From Tetrahymena thermophila SB210 (taxonomy: Eukaryota; Ciliophora; Oligohymenophorea; Hymenostomatida; Tetrahymenidae): a DNA stretch of 64,000 nt. This document shows, piece by piece, positions 40,301-53,385 of the stretch. A program made the position numbers and the translations under genes. The stretch spans positions 182,458 through 246,457 of the forward strand of contig NW_002476030.1 in the NCBI RefSeq assembly GCF_000189635.1. The letters run 5' to 3'. The notes beneath the pieces are model-generated. The model saw only the letters and a list, made by a program, of their open reading frames with translations, was not told the DNA's origin and did not search any database. The stretch's first letter is position 1; each line of letters begins with the position of its first letter.

Positions 40301-40516
40301 ACTAGTAGCGTTAATAAATAGATAGAAATTCACAAATTTAACAACACCACATCAAATTCCAATTGCATAGAAGAATCTGAATGCTCACTAAGTTAAAATA
40401 ATATTAAAAAAATTAATTCTAATTAAATTTTAACCGTTTAGTCAGCTCTAAAAATTAACTAAGAAAAATTCCAGGGTTTTCAAAAATATTTTTAAGATCA
40501 AGATTAGGATTTTTGA
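37364..40516 (+). CDS. Membrane protein with PAS-like and divergent GHKL ATPase domains, paralogue C
   Basis: Exons 37364-37809, 38084-38850, 39073-39956 and 40019-40516 give 864 aa. Exon 1 is again 446 nt. The start MNQLTLCFDSRILEQKFQKE aligns with A and B. Hydrophobic segments are followed by a KQWSEIVKK PAS-like block. Exon 3 holds NYKDHA (His438), MNLIENSLKFQ (about 505), DKGQGM (639-644) and IIGKMGPFYSF. Between N-box and G1 it has a longer polar insert than A or B. In G1 the usual second-Gly context GKGM is GQGM. It lies 27 kb from A and B, on the far side of the antigen array, in the same orientation. A role as a membrane signal sensor is inferred only. Confidence 0.8.
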
Positions 40517-41579
40517 AAATTTGTAAAATAAATTATTTTTTCATATTTTTTAACAATTATCTAAAAACAAAACTCAAGATAAGAAAAAAAATTTTTTTTG
40601 TTTTTGAAATTAATTTTTATGTTTTATAAATACCTATAATTTATTTGTTTATTTTTACTGTGTCTAGATTTCTTATTAATAAATTAAGGTAATAAATAAT
40701 AAGGAAATTAATTTAAATTAGATAAATAATGAGTGAATTTATTTATCTATATTTTTGATACATTAATTATATTTTTAAATGTTTTTATATTGAAAAACTT
40801 GAAAAGTTCTTATTAAAATAAACTTTCATTTTAAAAATCTCCTTTTAGAATAAATTAAAAATTTGATTAAATTAATTTCATTAATATATTTTTAATATGA
40901 TTAATCTGAAATTTTGTTTAAAGTAATAGGAAAAATATACTTTATTGATTTCTTAAACACTTAAAATAATAAATAATTTTATTGATAAATTTTATCAAAC
41001 AAAGAAAATATTAAATAAAAATAAATGTTTTGTAAAATATTTATTTTATTATTACAAATAGGTAATTAATAGATAGAGGGCTGGCTATATATAATTAATT
41101 AATTGCCTAATATATTTTCTATTTAAAATAATATATTATGAATTTAGAGTTGTATGTAATTAATGAGAAATAATTTTGTTTAATCAATAAAGAAAGAAAG
41201 AGAAAATAAATGGATTGATTTATTCATTCATTGATTGATTGATTCAGCTTAGATTTTTTGAAATTATTTTGTTGGTAATTATTAAAATTAATTCCATAGA
41301 AAAAAATAATCAATTTAGAAGCTTCAACACTTTCTTCTTTGATAAGCATTAAAGAAAGATACAGACAGAGTGTTCTTACTACTTACTTACTAATTGTGAA
41401 ATAATTAATGCTCATAATAAAATGAGAAATTGCAATTATTTTATGAATGTATGTATGTATTATTTATTTATAGTTAATTATAAGAATGATTTATATTGAA
41501 TTTAACTTAATTATTTTATTAAAAGATTTTTATATTGATTGATTGTTGTAAGTTTTCAATTAATAAATCTAGATTTCTT
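40517..41579. other. Convergent intergenic region
   Basis: The 3' ends of paralogue C (plus) and kinesin-13 (minus) face each other across about 1.06 kb of AT-rich DNA. Short GATT/CATT repeats lie near 41215-41245 and TATG repeats near 41447. No gene is seen. Confidence 0.6.
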
Positions 41580-44500
41580 TCAATTATCATATAGATCAGG
41601 AAGATCATCTAATAATTACATTTCGTCATTATTTGGGTTGATTGTATTTGAGTTTAGATCAAACACATCCATGATTTAAGCTCTCTACTCGTAGAATTTC
41701 TTAGAAAGCAATTCTTCTTTTTTTAAATGAGATCTAAATGTCTAAAGTCTTTATCTGAGCATGTTAATTATTTCGCTTTTATGTTGCAAAATTGCATCTA
41801 AATTCTATACATAAACATCTACATCGCTTGCTGGCTTATCAACATCATGCAAAAGCATCATTTCCTAAATAGTTTAAAATATTTATTCATTTTCTAGAGT
41901 TTAATTAAATTAAATTCTTACTTGTTTTGTTAGCTCAACCATATCATCGATATGAGAACGATGAGATGCAATAACGTCTTCTTCTTCAGCAAGAATGAGA
42001 CTTATAAGCTATTCGTGCTTTTGAGATATCAATTAAAGGTCTTCTTCATTACGAGCAGTCCAGTTTTCTATTTGCTCGATATTCAAATTTATGGGATTGG
42101 TTTGGCTATTAATTGTATTTTAATCCATCTAACTATTATATAAATAATTAAATATTGAGATATTTATTTCAATTTCATTAAATTTTACTTTTGATAACCA
42201 AGTTAGTTGTTTGATGGTGGTCTATATTATTGTTAAGATTGTGGTTGTTGATTCATTTTAATTCCAGCGAATGATTATTATTGCTATTAAGGTGTTTTAT
42301 TTAATTATCTAGGTTCGATATCGAACATTTCTGATTAACTTCCAGGATACATATTATTAGCATTTAAGTTTGGATTTAAGGCATTATTATTATGAGCACT
42401 CAATATGTTGTTATTGTTATTGCCCATTTAATCACCTGCCATAAAATTGTTGTAATTTGTTCTTGGCTATTGAGCTTGAGTCTAAGGCTAATAAGGAGGA
42501 AAGTTGTTAGGTTGTTATGGTAAATTGTAAGCAAAGTTTGAGTTTTATGCACTTTTCATGAGCTATTCTAACTTATGATTACTGTTTGGAATGTTATTTT
42601 CATTGTTATTTTCTACTACTGGCCTTCTCACGATGTTTTCTATTTTTATATTTTTTATTCAAATCCTTTGTTAACAATTACAATAGTATGCAAAAAGCAG
42701 CTCCATTTAAATCAATCCAAATAATTTAAAAATTATTTAAAAATAATACTTTCATTTTAACAATTTTTATTTATTTTCAATTTCAAAAAATATTTTTTTA
42801 TTTGATGGTTAAAATAATTTAATTGAGATAAAATTGTTAATTTTCTAAATAAATCTATTTTTTTTAATCTCTAAAGCTGCTTTTGCAATAAAAAATGATT
42901 ATAAATAAAGTTGATATCTGACTAGACTGGCGTGGAAGCATGAGTTGTTAAGCTAATGAATCTAACTAATTAACTTGTTCAGATAAATCCTAGTTAGTTG
43001 GTTTCTTTAATTCCTTAACTCTATCTGCATAACGAAGAGTATTTAAAGTATGTTCACTACTGCTCTAACAAGGGGATATATTACCTATCATAACAGTTCT
43101 ACAATTTCCAGTAAAAGAATCTTTTAGAACCTAAATATTGTTAATTTATAATTAAAAAATTTAAGGTAAATTCCTACTAAAATCTATATAAATTATTTCA
43201 AACTTTCAAAGTAAAAAGCCTTGAATTCAGCTAAATAAAATATTCTTTTTTTTGATTATGTATTTAATTAAGCGTTATTAATTCATAGAAATCAGTTAAT
43301 AAAAATAAATTAAAGTATTTTACAAGTGTAAGTTTGCTACCTCTAAATGGAGTATAATTTTTTCCTTAATCTAATGCTCTGATACATTCCTTTAATGCTA
43401 ATAAAGATTTGTTGATTTCAGCACCATCTTTTCTGAATTAAAATAAAGTTATTTTTGCTATTATTTAGGCTAAAATATTACCTTGTTTGCTTGTTTTAAT
43501 CGATAACATCAGCACCTCTTTCACTACCAGCTAAATCAATGAAAGATATTTTTCCATATACGTTATTCTATTCTTTTAATTGTATTTATAGAATTGCGTG
43601 AGATCTTGAACTGTCTGTATTGGCGCTATTTTAGGCTAAATTTTATAATAAATTGATTAAATTTCTTTGTATTTTAATTTTAGGAAAATCTAAATTTTTT
43701 AATTTTTTGAACACTAATAACAATAATTAAATTGCTTTTTATATTTTTGATATTCGAGCTATTAATGGATTTATTATTTCACCTATTTTTAGGAATTTCA
43801 ATTTATAAATTTCTATCTAATAAATAATATCTCTCTTTGTAAAAATATCAAAATTCAAGCAGCGAATTTATTTTAGATTAATAAAATACCAGTGACTCTT
43901 GCAGACATTCCGAATTCAATAATTTTAAGTAACTGATCAACGTTTGTAATTCTTTATTCCATCAAACCGATAATGTTAATATTTTGTTTTCCATCTTCTC
44001 TTGGGTGCAAAATTTGACGATCATTTAGCAAATCGAAAAGCTTTCCGCAATAGATTTCATAAAATGAAACAAATATTTATAAGTGAGAAAACTAAGGCTA
44101 TTATTTTTTGATAATTTAAAAAATACTTAATTAATATTTTAATTTTTTAAAAAGTAATTCAAATTTTGCATTTCTGCACCTTTTTTTTTAATTTTGATCA
44201 TGCTTTATTTACTAGAGTTTAGAGTATTACTTAAAATGAAAATTCTCATTTTATTTTTATTATAATTATATTCTTTTAAGCTATTTTAGCCAAAAATTTG
44301 TATGTATAATAGAGTAATAAAATTCAAAAGGTGAGTGAGTTCGATTCAAGCTACAGATTTAATTTAATTTATTTATTTATTAGTAGTATATTATCTATTT
44401 ATTCAACGACTAAAGTTTGTTTAAAGAAAGCAGGAGTCAGCTTTAAATAAATAAAATTTTTAACTCTCTGATTCTAAACAAATAAATCATAATCAATTTT

Positions 44501-45552
44501 TTGAATCCTAACTATCTTATTTAGTCTTTAATTCTATTCCATTTAATGTATAATTATTTTGAATTTGCTAATTGAATTATGGAAACTTTGTCCTTTTTTG
44601 TTTTCTTTTTTTGACCTTTTTTTTGATCTTCTTATCAAACACTCTCAAAATTAATTATTTTAGAGCTAAAACACTTTAAATTTAATTAATTACTCTTTGG
44701 AGAGCTGTAAATATGTCATGACTGGCTAATACGTACATACCAGGTACTCTATTTGCGACACTACCTAACATTGTGTGAGTTTTACCACTACCTATTTAAT
44801 TTATTTTAAATAAAAAATGATTTAACTGTCCCAATCCATTTTTATTAGTAATTAATGCTAAATGAGCATACATTTATTCATTTATCAATAAATTAGATTA
44901 TTAATAATCCCTTTTTAATTATGTAGCTTTTATTATTCTGACACTTTTTAAATACTTTTAATATTTTATACCTGTTTGTCCATAAGCGAAGCATGTAACT
45001 CTAGCTCTCTAAAAGGCAGCAGTAACAATAGGACGCACACAAGTCATGTAAACCTATTTAATAACAATAAAAAATTTAATCATATCGATAACAATTCGCT
45101 ATTTTGTTTCATTTCTATCACAATACTTGAATAGAGACAGATATCAATTAACTACTATGCTAACTCCATTTCAAGTATGAGAAATGCTTTAAATAAATTG
45201 TATCTTTAAAATAATTAATAAAAACCTCTTCGTTTGTGCAATTTTCGCCAAATGCATGGTCAAAGTTGAATAAATGCTCTTCAACATACTTTGTAAGATC
45301 AACCTTTTGCCTATTAATAAAAATATCATCAATCTAATGCTTTCGAATTAATTTGTCTGTCTTCGCGGCGCTTAAAATGAAAAGTTAAACATACTTCATT
45401 TCTTTGACTATGACACTCTAACCTGTCTTAACTTCTATGATATCCACATCAGATTTTGCCTATTCTTTCTTATTAACAGGTCTCTTTCTAATAACGACCT
45501 TAATTCTTGGTTCATTAGATAAATCATCTATATTGAATTCCTGTTGCATCAT
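41580..45552 (-). CDS. Kinesin-13 family microtubule depolymerase (KIF2/MCAK-like)
   Basis: Ten exons: 45226-45552, 44972-45053, 44694-44791, 43890-44091, 43482-43635, 43324-43432, 42923-43130, 42189-42639, 41922-42132 and 41580-41864; 708 aa. Phases agree at every junction. The motor begins [15 protein letters not shown] (16-30) and has the kinesin-13-specific KVD (83-85, in KVDLTKYVE), P-loop GQTGSGKT (134-141), SSRSH (245-249), DLAGSERG (270-277) and [11 protein letters not shown] with the family KEC motif. Exon 8 is an Asn/Gln-rich linker. The last two exons match the MCAK/KIF2 C-terminus ([21 protein letters not shown]). Kinesin-13 proteins depolymerise microtubule ends; in ciliates they affect spindle, cilia and cortical microtubules. 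The KIF2 neck N-terminal of the motor is very short here. A second Met follows the first directly. Confidence 0.92.
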
Positions 45553-47165
45553 GTCTTCTGAGTTCTTTTCCTTTTCCTTTTTCGTTTCGTTGATTTATTT
45601 TTTCTGAATCTCTGTTCAATTAAATTGTTTCTTGATTTCTTAATTTTTTTTGTTTTTTTTTTGATTAATATAGTTTGTATATATTATTCATTTGATTTAT
45701 ATCAATATTATTTCTTTATTCATTCATTCATATATTAATAATGTTAACTAAATTTCAAAAACCATGTTTAAATTTGCATTCATTTATTCACTCACTCATT
45801 CCTTTTGTTTGCTATTCATTAAAATATACTTTTTTCACTATTTTTTGATAATTTAATATAAATCAACTTTTTAAAGTAAATTAAAGCGCCCTCCTATACA
45901 CATTGTATGAATGAATCAATCAATAGATATAATTTAAATTATTTCTGATAAGCTTAGTATTTTTTTAATTTTTTGAATTTTTAATATTTGCAAATAAAAA
46001 ACATCATTTTGGCAGCTTGATTATTTATTTATTGAAAAATATTTAGAAGATAGATAGATGTATTATTTCAAATCTTTAAATTTCATATCTCTTTCTTTCT
46101 TGTCTTATTATCAATAAATCTATCTCAATTCATTTATTCAAAATTTAGTGTCTGCCAAACGACCATTTAATTTAATTGATTAAATTCTTGAATACTATTT
46201 TTAAATATCTAAATTCCTATTTACTTTTCTTATAAATTCTTACTAAATTTCAATGTTAGTTCCTAATTTTTAAAACTAAAAGAATTTGAAATTTTAAAGT
46301 ATTTATTTAACTTCTTCTGGTTCAATTAATCTAAACCCATAAATTATTGGTTTAGTCTATATTAATTTCAAAAAATTTTAATATATAATTCTACTTACCT
46401 ATTTTAATTATTAAAAAATCTTAAGTAAGCAAAAGATAAAAATAAAGAATTTTCATTGTTTAATCAAACATATAAAATTTTTAAAATGTTTTAGAAATAA
46501 ATAAATGATAAATTTTTGAATGAAATAATTAGTTTAGTTTTCATAAAAATAATCAAAATTAACATTTTTACAATTTCTTTTTTTATTCATAATAAAACAG
46601 CTTAGTAATTTTTATTTAAAAGTGATTGCTTTTTGAAAAATAAAAAAAAAAATAATTCCTAGAATTTAATATTTTTGTCAATAAATTAATTGATATGCTC
46701 GTTTACAAAACAATACTTAAATAATTAATTGAAAAAAGAAGACTAAATATTTTAGAATCTACTTTTAAATATTTAAAATCTGATATTAAAAAAAATTACT
46801 TCAAATATAACCTAATAATATATGTGAATATCAAAATTATTTGAACATATTTTAATTTTATTAATTAAAAATTTGACCATAACAAACAATTTTTTATAGA
46901 AATTAAGATAAATAATATAAATACAAAATTATTTATTTATATCTTATAAATAAACATTTTACCTCAATTTGTATTGTGAAATAGAAGAATTATCATAAGA
47001 AAATATATTTTTATCACTTCTAAATGTTTGAAATTATTTATTCTTAAGGATCAAAATTTTATAAAAAAACTTAAAATTTTTACAAAAATTAAGTTAAAAA
47101 TAAATGAAAACAATTAAATTTAATATTTTGTTATGTTTATATATTTTTATTATTATCTTATTTAA
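45553..47165. other. Intergenic upstream of kinesin-13
   Basis: About 1.6 kb holds the kinesin-13 promoter and the 3' region of the actin gene (both minus strand). CATT-type short repeats occur near 45715-45735 and 45779-45802. No gene is seen. Confidence 0.6.
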
Positions 47166-48385
47166 TCAAAAGCATTTTCTGTGAACAATTGAAGTACCTT
47201 CTTCATCATATTCAGCCTTAGTAATCCATTTAGATTGGAAAGAAGAAAGAGATGATAAGATTGATCCACCTATAAAAGCTGAGTATTTTCTTTATGGTAG
47301 AGCTATAACTTCAGCTTTAATACTAAGTGGAGCAAGAGCATTAATATCCTTGGATATTCTTTCTGCAAAACCATCAAACATAGTTGTACCTCCAGATAAA
47401 ACAATATTTTCATAAAGATTTCTTCTAAGATCAATATCACAGCTCATAATGGAGTGAAATGCTAATTCACTTATTCCTTTTTATTCATTACCAATAAAGT
47501 CAGGTTTGAAAAGTAATTCAGGGACTCTAAATCTTTAATCCTAAATTGTGATCATTTTTCCATCAGGAAATTGATATTATTTATGCTTAGAAGAGTTATT
47601 TTAGTAAGCCTTTAATTCTGCCTCATAATCGAGTGCTACATAACAATATTTTTCTTTAATGTCTCTTATTACTTCCCTCTCAACTGAAGATTAAAAATTC
47701 AAACCAACTTCATACATGAGTTTCATGCAGTAATCAGTAAGATCTCTACCAGCTAAATAATTTTTCTATATAGCATGACGTAATGCACATCCTTCAAATA
47801 TAGGAACTGCATTTGTGACACCCTCACCAGAATCTAAAACAATACCTAAAATATATTTTTAAAAATGTTTAATAAATTTAAATTTTTAATCTGATAATTA
47901 ATTATTTTTAATTAGTTACACAATTATATGTAAATTAATTAATTACCTGTAACTCCACAAGAAGAATACAAAGATAAGACTGCTTAAATTTATACATAAA
48001 ATGAAGGGACATCGAATGTTTCAAACATAATGTTTGTCATTTTTTCTCTGTATAACTTAGGAGTCATGGCAGATTCAGTCAACATGCATGGTTGCTGAGA
48101 TGGATCAACTTATAGTTCATTATCAAAGCAATGACGCCATATTTATTCCATGTTATCATAGTTAGTAACTAAACCATTCTCAATAGGATATTATAAGTTA
48201 AATAAAGCTTTATTAGCTAAAGCATCATCTCCAATGTAGAATTCCTTTCCTTAAAGCATTAAATTTTAGTATTTTGGTCTACCAACTATTGAAGGAAAAT
48301 CAGCTCTAGGAGCATATTCGCCAGCTATACCAGCTTTGCATCTTTCAGATCCATTATCAATAACTACGGCAGGATAATCAAACAT
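47166..48385 (-). CDS. Divergent actin
   Basis: Two exons, 47947-48385 and 47166-47845, give 372 aa, close to the usual 375-377. Actin signatures run throughout: [10 protein letters not shown] (10-19), [33 protein letters not shown] (149-156), VLSGGTTMF and the exact actin C-terminus HRKCF. Oddities are Glu14 where actins have Gly in the first phosphate loop, and Glu154 where the second phosphate loop has Asp (DSGDG). These touch the nucleotide site, so ATP handling may differ; that is inference. It looks like an intact minor actin isoform or actin-like protein. One intron of about 100 nt falls in the codon for the Gly after VT. Confidence 0.92.
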
Positions 48386-49618
48386 TTAAAATATGTAAGT
48401 ATTTAGTTTAATTTTTTACTTATTTAGATTTAGAATAATTATCAAAAATGAAATTGATTTTTTATCAAAATTTTAGACTAAGAAAAAAATACAACAAATT
48501 GATATTGAAACCAGAATATAGAATATGAATGAATTTATACATATTCTAAATATTCTATTTTCGAATATATTTTAGAATATTTAAGAATACATTCTAATAT
48601 TCAATATTCTGCAGATCATTATTTTATTTTTAGAAAAGAGTGTCGTCACTTTTTCTTTTAATATATTTCCTTTTTATTATTTATTTAAGATACCATTTTA
48701 ATGGGAAGGTTTAATTACATCATTAACTAAGCTAAGAAAATTTTTATTTATTATTTATATTGATAAAGTCAGTTAAAAATATTTAAGATATTATTAATTT
48801 TATATAAATAAATACCCATCAAAAAAAATTTTTAATTTTAAAATAATCAAAAGAAAATACTGCTCAACTAAATATGTATTAACAGATAGACATTTAAATT
48901 AATTTATAAATAATAGTGGCAATTTGAAGATTCTTATTTAAAAGCATTAACAAACATATTTTCAAAATTAGAAATAAAAGACAATAAATAATTTAAATTA
49001 TTTTAACTTACATAAATATGCAAATTTTTTTTGGTTTAAATATGTATTAAAATTTTATTAATTTATAAAAATTAACAAAAATAAAAGTTTTTGTATTTAT
49101 TTTTAACTATTTTATTTAAGAATCAAACAAGTTTATGTATGTATGCATGAAAGATAAATAATTAACTTAAAAAGTATTTTAGATATCTTCATAATAATAA
49201 AATAAATATGTGATTCAAGGAACTAATAATGTAAGTTATTGTTATTTTTATTTTACTCTAAGCAATTTAAATTGGTAAGAAAACAAACTTTTGATTCAAG
49301 AAATTTAAAATAATTATTTCTTAATCTAAAGATCGAAAGAGAGTTAGAAATATAATTCTGAAATAAAAATGTGATAATGTATTCGTTATATATATATATA
49401 TATATTTATTTATACAGAAAGACAAATTTTTTATCTTAAATTTTCTTCAAATAACATGTTATAGGTATTATTTGGATATTAACATAATGAATGAATGAAT
49501 TAATATATGACCATGTGAAAAATATTTTATTTTTATATTTCATATGAATAGATTTTTAGTATACTATATAATTAATTGTTTTGCATCAAAATTATTTTAG
49601 CTTTCTAAAGCTCATCTT
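48386..49618. other. Intergenic upstream of the actin gene
   Basis: About 1.2 kb of AT-rich DNA holds the actin promoter and the 3' flank of the coiled-coil gene. A palindrome-rich stretch of GAATAT/ATATTC motifs lies at about 48515-48610 and a TA run at 49390-49404. No gene is seen. Confidence 0.6.
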
Positions 49619-50311
49619 TCATTTATCTTTGCTGGGATATTCACCTACGATCTTTCTAACCCTAATTTAATAATATAATTTTCATAAATAAATGAAAAAT
49701 AGCATTAAAAACTTTACTTTTATTGAAGCACCTTATTTTCTTCTTGCAATTTTTAAACAAAATTATCAAGCTCCTTTATTCTTGACTCATACTCGTACTT
49801 CATTTTATCTTCAGCCTATTAAGAAAATAAATAAATAAATAAATAAATAAAACTTCTTAGATAATTATTTAATCTAAATTTTAAAATTACTCTTTCGTGG
49901 GCTTGGAAAAGTTCAATGGCTTTTTCTCTAGTGGTACGCTCTCTTTTCAAGGATTCGTTAAGTTAATCTTGAATATCTTTCATCTTAAAATTAAATTAGT
50001 TCTAAGCATAGTCTAACTTATTTTCAAAGAGCTTTTTAGTTTTATTTATTTCTTCTAAAATAGTTTGTCTTTCTTTTTGGCTTGCATTTACCTTAGAGCT
50101 CATTTAAGCATTTTCCATCTAATATTTTTAAGCCTCTTATCTGTATCTTTCGTTGCTTGATTTCAAATCATTAATAATATTTTGTTAATTTTTATAAGAA
50201 GTTTCGATTTATGCTTTTTCCATTTATAAGCTATGAAGTCTGTCGTTGTGGTATTATTCAGCAAGCTATCATTTTATATTAGAATTAATTATTTAATTTT
50301 TCAATAGAAAT

Positions 50312-50345
<34 letters not shown>

Positions 50346-52393
50346 TTTATGAATATATTACCTAAAGCTTCTCTTCTAACTCACTGATACGACGTTCATA
50401 CTCAGCAACTTAGTCTTTTTGATTACCACCATATTCATTACCAAGGGAATGAGTTATCTTTTTGTATTCCTATTATAAGGTGTTATTTTCTTTCTATAGT
50501 TTGTCTTTAATAAAGTTAGCGCTGTTAAGCTATTCATTTATTTGATGAATTTCATCTTCTCTTTCTTCTAAAATTTATTTATGGTTTTGCTTTAAAGTAT
50601 CTACTAACCTTTCATATTACTCTTTGATTTCATTTAATTCTTGTCTGTGCTAATAATTAATTTTAAATTTAATTTAAATGTGCATTTACACTTTTTTAAT
50701 TATTTACGTTTTCATTCAAAGTTCTCAAGGTTTTTTCTATTTGCTATTCTCTTAGTACAGCTTTATCTTTTTCAAGAAGAGCTTCTTATAGCTTTTCTCT
50801 TTGTTCTTTCTAAAGCTTACCGTTATTTTCTTCTTTTTTTTCATAAGTTTAAATTTTACTTTGATAGTTGTCCATCATTCTCATCATTTCTTCTTGTTAA
50901 TTTTTTAATGTTTCAGATTCTTTGAGAAGTCTACGGTTTTCGTCTTTGATGAAGTCAAGCTCTTTCTCCATAGTTATTAGCTTTTAGAAAGACTCTCTAT
51001 CCTTTGTTTTTACTTAATCAACTTCACGTTTTAATTACTCGATTTCATTATTCTTTTTTTCTTCCATATCACCGCTGTTTCTCTTAAGATTTGAAACCTA
51101 AGTCTTTAAAATCTTAATTTCATTTTCAGTTCTGTTTAGCTTGCTTTACAAGTCAGATTTTTCTCCTTCAGCAAATGCCTAAGATTCAATGCATTATTTA
51201 AGTCTGTTTTCCAAGACATCTTTCTAGTGCTTGATTTAATCATATTCTATTTATAACTTTTTGCAGTGTTCAGATATTTCGGAATGCTAAGTTAAAGACT
51301 TTTGTGCTGCTGCAAGCTAATCTTCATATCTTCTATTCATTTCATTGTATTTGCTCTTTATATAAAATAATTATGAGATGATATTAATCTACAAAAGGAA
51401 ACCCTACTGATATTTCTTGGAATTTAGCAAAAAGTTCTTTATTCTCTTCAGAAAGTAAATTGATTCTTTCATTAAGATCATCACGTTCCAGTTTCACTAA
51501 TATTCAAAATTATATATTTGAATTTAATTATTAATATTGAAGGAATTCTAATAAATTTTTAGATATGCTTTTTTTTTTTAGATTTTAAATAATTCAAAAA
51601 GCAATTTATTTATTTCTTAATTTTAAAGAAGTTGAAAGATTTTACAAAAAGCATTTCCCATGTTATCTATAATAGGACCATCCTTGTATATGCTTAAGAT
51701 AAGTCTAATTTTATAAAATAAATTTAAATTAAGTGCTGAATGAAAGGAGTTATATATCTATGCTTAAATTTTGAATCAATGCATCTTTACTAAGTAGTTA
51801 AAGCTAACAGTTTGAAAAAGCATATTCAAAAATCAAATTAATTTAAATTACTGGCATTTTTATTCTAATTATTCACGCAAATTATTGTTATCTTGAATGA
51901 GATAATCTGCCTTCTTTTCCATATCACGAAAATCATCATAGACAGTTTCAAGAAGACGTTCCATTTTTTGTATTTTGTCATCGTAAGCATTGAGTAATGG
52001 CTCTAAGAATGAAAGCTCTCTATTAACATAAGCAAATTTTGATTAGTCTAATCCTGTATCTTCTGGTCTAAAAGGTTTAAATTATCCAGGATGAATGTTA
52101 AACTTGACTTGCAATTCAGTTAATTCTTTGCCTAATCTGAGGTCTTTTATATACAAAAAGATTTTAAAATTGTGCTTATAAAGAATAAAATCAGTTTGCT
52201 AGTTTAATTCAATCTATTGCTCATTATACTTTGAATATTAAAAAAAGATTAATCAATTACTAATGTTGTCTAAAAATGCCACTTCTTTCTTCAAAGTTTT
52301 ATTTTCATTCATCAACTATATTTCTGAAGGCTTTTTATGGTAAAAATCCTACTCTTAACCTAAGGTATTCTTAATTGAAGAATCTTTTATCAT
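49619..52393 (-). CDS. Long coiled-coil protein of unknown function
   Basis: Exons, 5' to 3': 52283-52393, 51852-52228, a tentative 14-nt exon 51679-51692, 51408-51496, 50708-51355, 50362-50649, 49891-50265, 49718-49815 and 49619-49661; 680 aa. Apart from a less charged N-terminal part (FNIHPGQFKPFRPEDTGLD, then NRELSFLEPLLNAYDD), nearly the whole protein is heptad-rich Lys/Glu/Gln coiled coil. It ends KVRKIVGEYPSKDK. The look is of a basal-body or cytoskeletal scaffold, but I recognise no family. The first intron (donor GTGGC) and the region 51497-51851 are the weak points of the model; the later exons have consistent phase and good splice sites. Confidence 0.7.
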
Positions 52394-53385
52394 AGCTTTT
52401 TTGAATTTATAGCAACTATTTTGTTTTTATTTTGAAGATTCTAATTGATTGGTAACTTTATTTTCTTTATTTATTTATTAATTAATTGTTTTTGTTATTT
52501 ATTGCTGGCTTATTATGTATATGCAAATAAATTTGATATATTAACAACCTTGAATGTTATAATTTATTTCTTTTTATTTAACAATATAAAATCAAACTCA
52601 AATCTATTTATATATCTATCTATCTTCTATGAAAATAATCTAATCAACATTCATATTATTTGTTTGTTATTTTTTGAATTTTTAATCACTATTTAAATAA
52701 AAAAGGGTTTATCTTCAATACATCTATCTATCTATCTATCTTTATATGAATTAACTAATAATATTTACTTAAAACAATCAAATTTTAAAATCAAATATTT
52801 ATTCATTAATATTTTTGATTTAGATTTGTCATTTTTATTTATCCATTCATTTCAATTATACACCATCGTTTCGTTATTATTCTTGTTTCATTTTTAACAA
52901 ACCTTAAAGCATAAATTATTATGTATTTATACATTTTAAATTTTAAACAGATTAGGTAAATTTTTACTCCCTCAATGGATACCCAAATTAGCTTAATATC
53001 AGATTGAAAAACGAATATTTAAAATATATATCTAAAATAATTTTTATTTTCATAAATATCTAAACAAAAATGAAACTTTATTTATAAACTTGAAATAAAA
53101 TTCAATCCTTATTTTAAATTTATTTTAAAATAAAAATAAAAAGTTTGTTTGTTAATTCAACTTTTATTATTAAATAAAATTCTAAATATTTTCATTTATT
53201 ATTTAACTTTTAAGGAATTATTTCTATATATTTATTTATGCTTTCATTTTATTTATTTGGTAAATTCAGTGGTTTGGAAATAAATAATTTTTTAAATAAT
53301 TTATTAGATAATCTGACAAAAAATCGAAGATAAATATCATCATAAATATCTCATTAAACAATTCAATCAAAAATATAATAAAATA
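52394..53385. promoter_or_regulatory. Divergent intergenic region (coiled-coil gene / B-box gene)
   Basis: About 1 kb between divergent genes should contain both promoters. An ATCT microsatellite sits at about 52722-52742. Open frames here are of chance type (Phe/Leu/Ile-rich) and were not called. Confidence 0.5.

Noticed and set aside
41952-42143. Plus-strand frame with hydrophobic residues
   Set aside because: It is the antisense of kinesin-13 exon 9.
50641-52696. Plus-strand Phe/Leu-rich frames at 50641-50925 and 52445-52696
   Set aside because: The first is antisense to the coiled-coil exons; the second is low-complexity spacer with an ATCT microsatellite.
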